From positions 1-7,577 of the forward strand of contig QHUE01000051.1 in NCBI GenBank assembly GCA_003221825.1: 7,577 nt of DNA. Direction: 5' to 3'. This DNA is from Gemmatimonadota bacterium (GTDB lineage: Bacteria; Gemmatimonadota; Gemmatimonadetes; Gemmatimonadales; GWC2-71-9). Below, in pieces: positions 6,337 through 7,577 of the stretch. A model generated the notes under the pieces. That model had not been told where the DNA came from, did not search any database, and saw only the letters and a list, made by a program, of their open reading frames with translations. Position 1 is the first letter of the stretch. Each line of letters starts with the position of its first letter. A program made the translations under genes and the position numbers.

Positions 6337-7577
6337 CTAACTGCCCGGCAGTACCCTGGTCCAGCTGACGTTGTCAAAGATGGCGAACGCAGAACCCTTG
6401 CCGGCGAATTGCACCGCGGCGATGCCGCTCCCGCTGACGCAGAGCCGCTGGGCTGTACGCGATGTCGTCGATTCGGTCGTGCTCAGGACGTTGCCGTCGG
6501 CATCGAGCGCCTCGATGAACGCCACACCGCCCGGCAGGAGGTTGTGGAATCCCGTCGGCGTCGCGTCGATGCAGGCGAGGACTGCGGGCACGGCAAAGCT
6601 GGCTTTGATGGCGCCAAACGCAAACTCACTGAAATCCGAGGCGATCCCCAGCGGGCAAACGCTGATGTTGTTCTGGCCCGAGTGGAACCCCAGGATGCCG
6701 TAGTCATTCGCATAGACGTCGCTCCCCGGGCAGAGGCCGAGGAGATTCGTGCGGCTGAGCGTGACGCCGAGGCGGGAGTAGATCGTGTTGACCGTGGCTC
6801 CGGGGAGGATTGCGCTCAGATCCGGCGCCTGGTCGAAATTCAGGTCTTGCTGGCTCGGCAGCGCCCAGGTGAACCGGCTGAACATATCCGTACTCCCGCC
6901 GGCGCCGAGATCGAACGTTGCGGTCGTGCGGGCGAACAGCGCGCGCGGTAGGAAGAGGGCGCGGAGTCCCCCCACCAGGTTCCCCCACCGGGAGCCGCGC
7001 GATCCCACGAGCTGCTGGAACGCCGGATCGCAATGGAGGAACGGCGCGGGCACGTTGTTCAGCGGACGGATCGCCGGGTCTGCGCCGACATGCAGCTGGA
7101 AGATTTGGAGCAAGTCCTGCGTCACATGATCGAGATTGCCGATGTCCGGGCAAATGCCGACAGTGACGTTGGTGTTGAACTTGCCGGCCGCGTTGACTTC
7201 CGTGAGCGGCGGTTCCGTATGGAAATCGTAGCACGAATTGCCGACCGGCCCGATGCTTCCCGAGTATACCGGCTCGAGCAATCCCGCGATGCACGGGCGG
7301 TCGTCGGCAGACTCGATGATGAGCGTGACCGGTTGGTCCACCGCGCCCGCCGGGATGAAGACGCCGGCCTGGCCGTTTTCCGTGACGATGGTGGTGTTTG
7401 CCCCAGGCTGCACGGTGCCTTCACCACAGTCTGAGTCCGCGCGCTCACATTGTGAGCCGACCCCGATGAAGAACGTGATCGGGAGCGTGCGATCGTCGAG
7501 CAGGGGGATGAGGTCGCCCGTGTCGACGTTCTGCAGTTCCCAGCCATCGTCGACGACGTCCACATCGGTCAGACCGA
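6337..7577 (-). CDS. Cys-rich secreted/surface protein with ZU5-like segment, C-terminal part (N-terminus outside the window)
   Basis: The frame is open to the right edge (the codons before the GTG at 7563 read G-L-T-D without a stop), so the true start and signal peptide are not visible. Numbering from that GTG as residue 1: IPLLDDRTLPITFFIG (19-34) follows a likely Ig/big-type repeat. AGVFIPAGAVDQPVTLIIE (66-84) resembles the core of ZU5-type domains (IP-x-GAV). A middle region includes FQLHVGADP and FLHCDP. The C-terminal unit, about 315-405, is beta-rich, with ACIDATPTGF, RLCVSGSGIAAVQFAGKG and FAIFDNVSWTRV, suggesting a jelly-roll or lectin-like fold. Ten cysteines are present, an even number consistent with disulfides outside the cytoplasm. 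There is no sorting signal, LPXTG or PEP-CTERM tail at the C-terminus. The exact function is unknown; surface adhesion or matrix binding is an inference. It is followed by a strong terminator and is not part of the kinase operon. Confidence 0.85.
   Translation of the reverse strand, partial: GLTDVDVVDDGWELQNVDTGDLIPLLDDRTLPITFFIGVGSQCERADSDCGEGTVQPGANTTIVTENGQAGVFIPAGAVDQPVTLIIESADDRPCIAGLLEPVYSGSIGPVGNSCYDFHTEPPLTEVNAAGKFNTNVTVGICPDIGNLDHVTQDLLQIFQLHVGADPAIRPLNNVPAPFLHCDPAFQQLVGSRGSRWGNLVGGLRALFLPRALFARTTATFDLGAGGSTDMFSRFTWALPSQQDLNFDQAPDLSAILPGATVNTIYSRLGVTLSRTNLLGLCPGSDVYANDYGILGFHSGQNNISVCPLGIASDFSEFAFGAIKASFAVPAVLACIDATPTGFHNLLPGGVAFIEALDADGNVLSTTESTTSRTAQRLCVSGSGIAAVQFAGKGSAFAIFDNVSWTRVLPGS

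Noticed and set aside
5262..6368. Plus-strand open frame (368 codons) opposite the kinase
   Set aside because: It is antisense to all kinase motifs, of Arg/His-rich composition, and crosses the terminator and two gene boundaries.
6252..6377. 42-residue N-terminal extension of the kinase
   Set aside because: It would be translated across a strong intrinsic terminator and overlap the 3' end of the upstream gene. The residues are Arg-rich with no conserved feature, and the kinase fold is complete without them.
7561..7563. GTG at the right edge as the start of the Cys-rich protein
   Set aside because: The frame stays open upstream to the window edge with plausible protein sequence, and no signal peptide follows this GTG, so it is an internal valine codon.

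Overview
This is a high-GC, gene-dense window. Nearly everything is encoded on the minus strand. The organism looks like a Gram-negative soil or sediment bacterium, most likely of the Gemmatimonadota. That is an inference from the exported lipoproteins, an outer-membrane-barrel-like domain with an NPAGL motif, a PknB-type kinase of a style common in that phylum, GTG starts and strong G/C third positions. No 16S rRNA gene or species-specific marker is present, so this placement is tentative.

Layout, left to right. (1) Bases 2-265 hold the 3' end of a plus-strand gene of unknown function. It converges on the next gene, and the two stop codons overlap. (2) Bases 262-1986 hold a minus-strand pair: a 72-residue protein, then 3 nt downstream a 500-residue lipoprotein whose C-terminal half looks like a PorV/FadL-type beta-barrel. 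(3) Bases 1993-2367 encode bacterial RNase P RNA (rnpB, class A) on the minus strand, with a plausible sigma70-type promoter squeezed into the 41-nt gap behind the preceding gene. (4) Bases 2409-6251 hold a compact minus-strand operon. Its order is a soluble Ser/Thr protein kinase, an exported DmpA-type (P1/S58) self-cleaving aminopeptidase, and a two-domain lipoprotein. The junctions are a 1-nt gap and a 4-nt stop/start overlap. (5) Bases 6280-6314 hold a strong intrinsic terminator for the minus strand. It closes the last gene, (6) a Cys-rich secreted protein at 6337-7577 whose N-terminus lies beyond the right edge.

How the parts relate: the kinase operon couples a cytosolic kinase to two envelope proteins, one a peptidase and one probably a carbohydrate- or ligand-handling lipoprotein. 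The sequence does not show whether the kinase regulates them. Transcription seems to run right to left through the window. I see no clear terminator between rnpB and the 72-aa/lipoprotein pair, so those two genes may depend on read-through from the rnpB promoter. No tRNA, CRISPR array, insertion sequence or phage gene was found. No gene-free stretch exceeds 300 nt.
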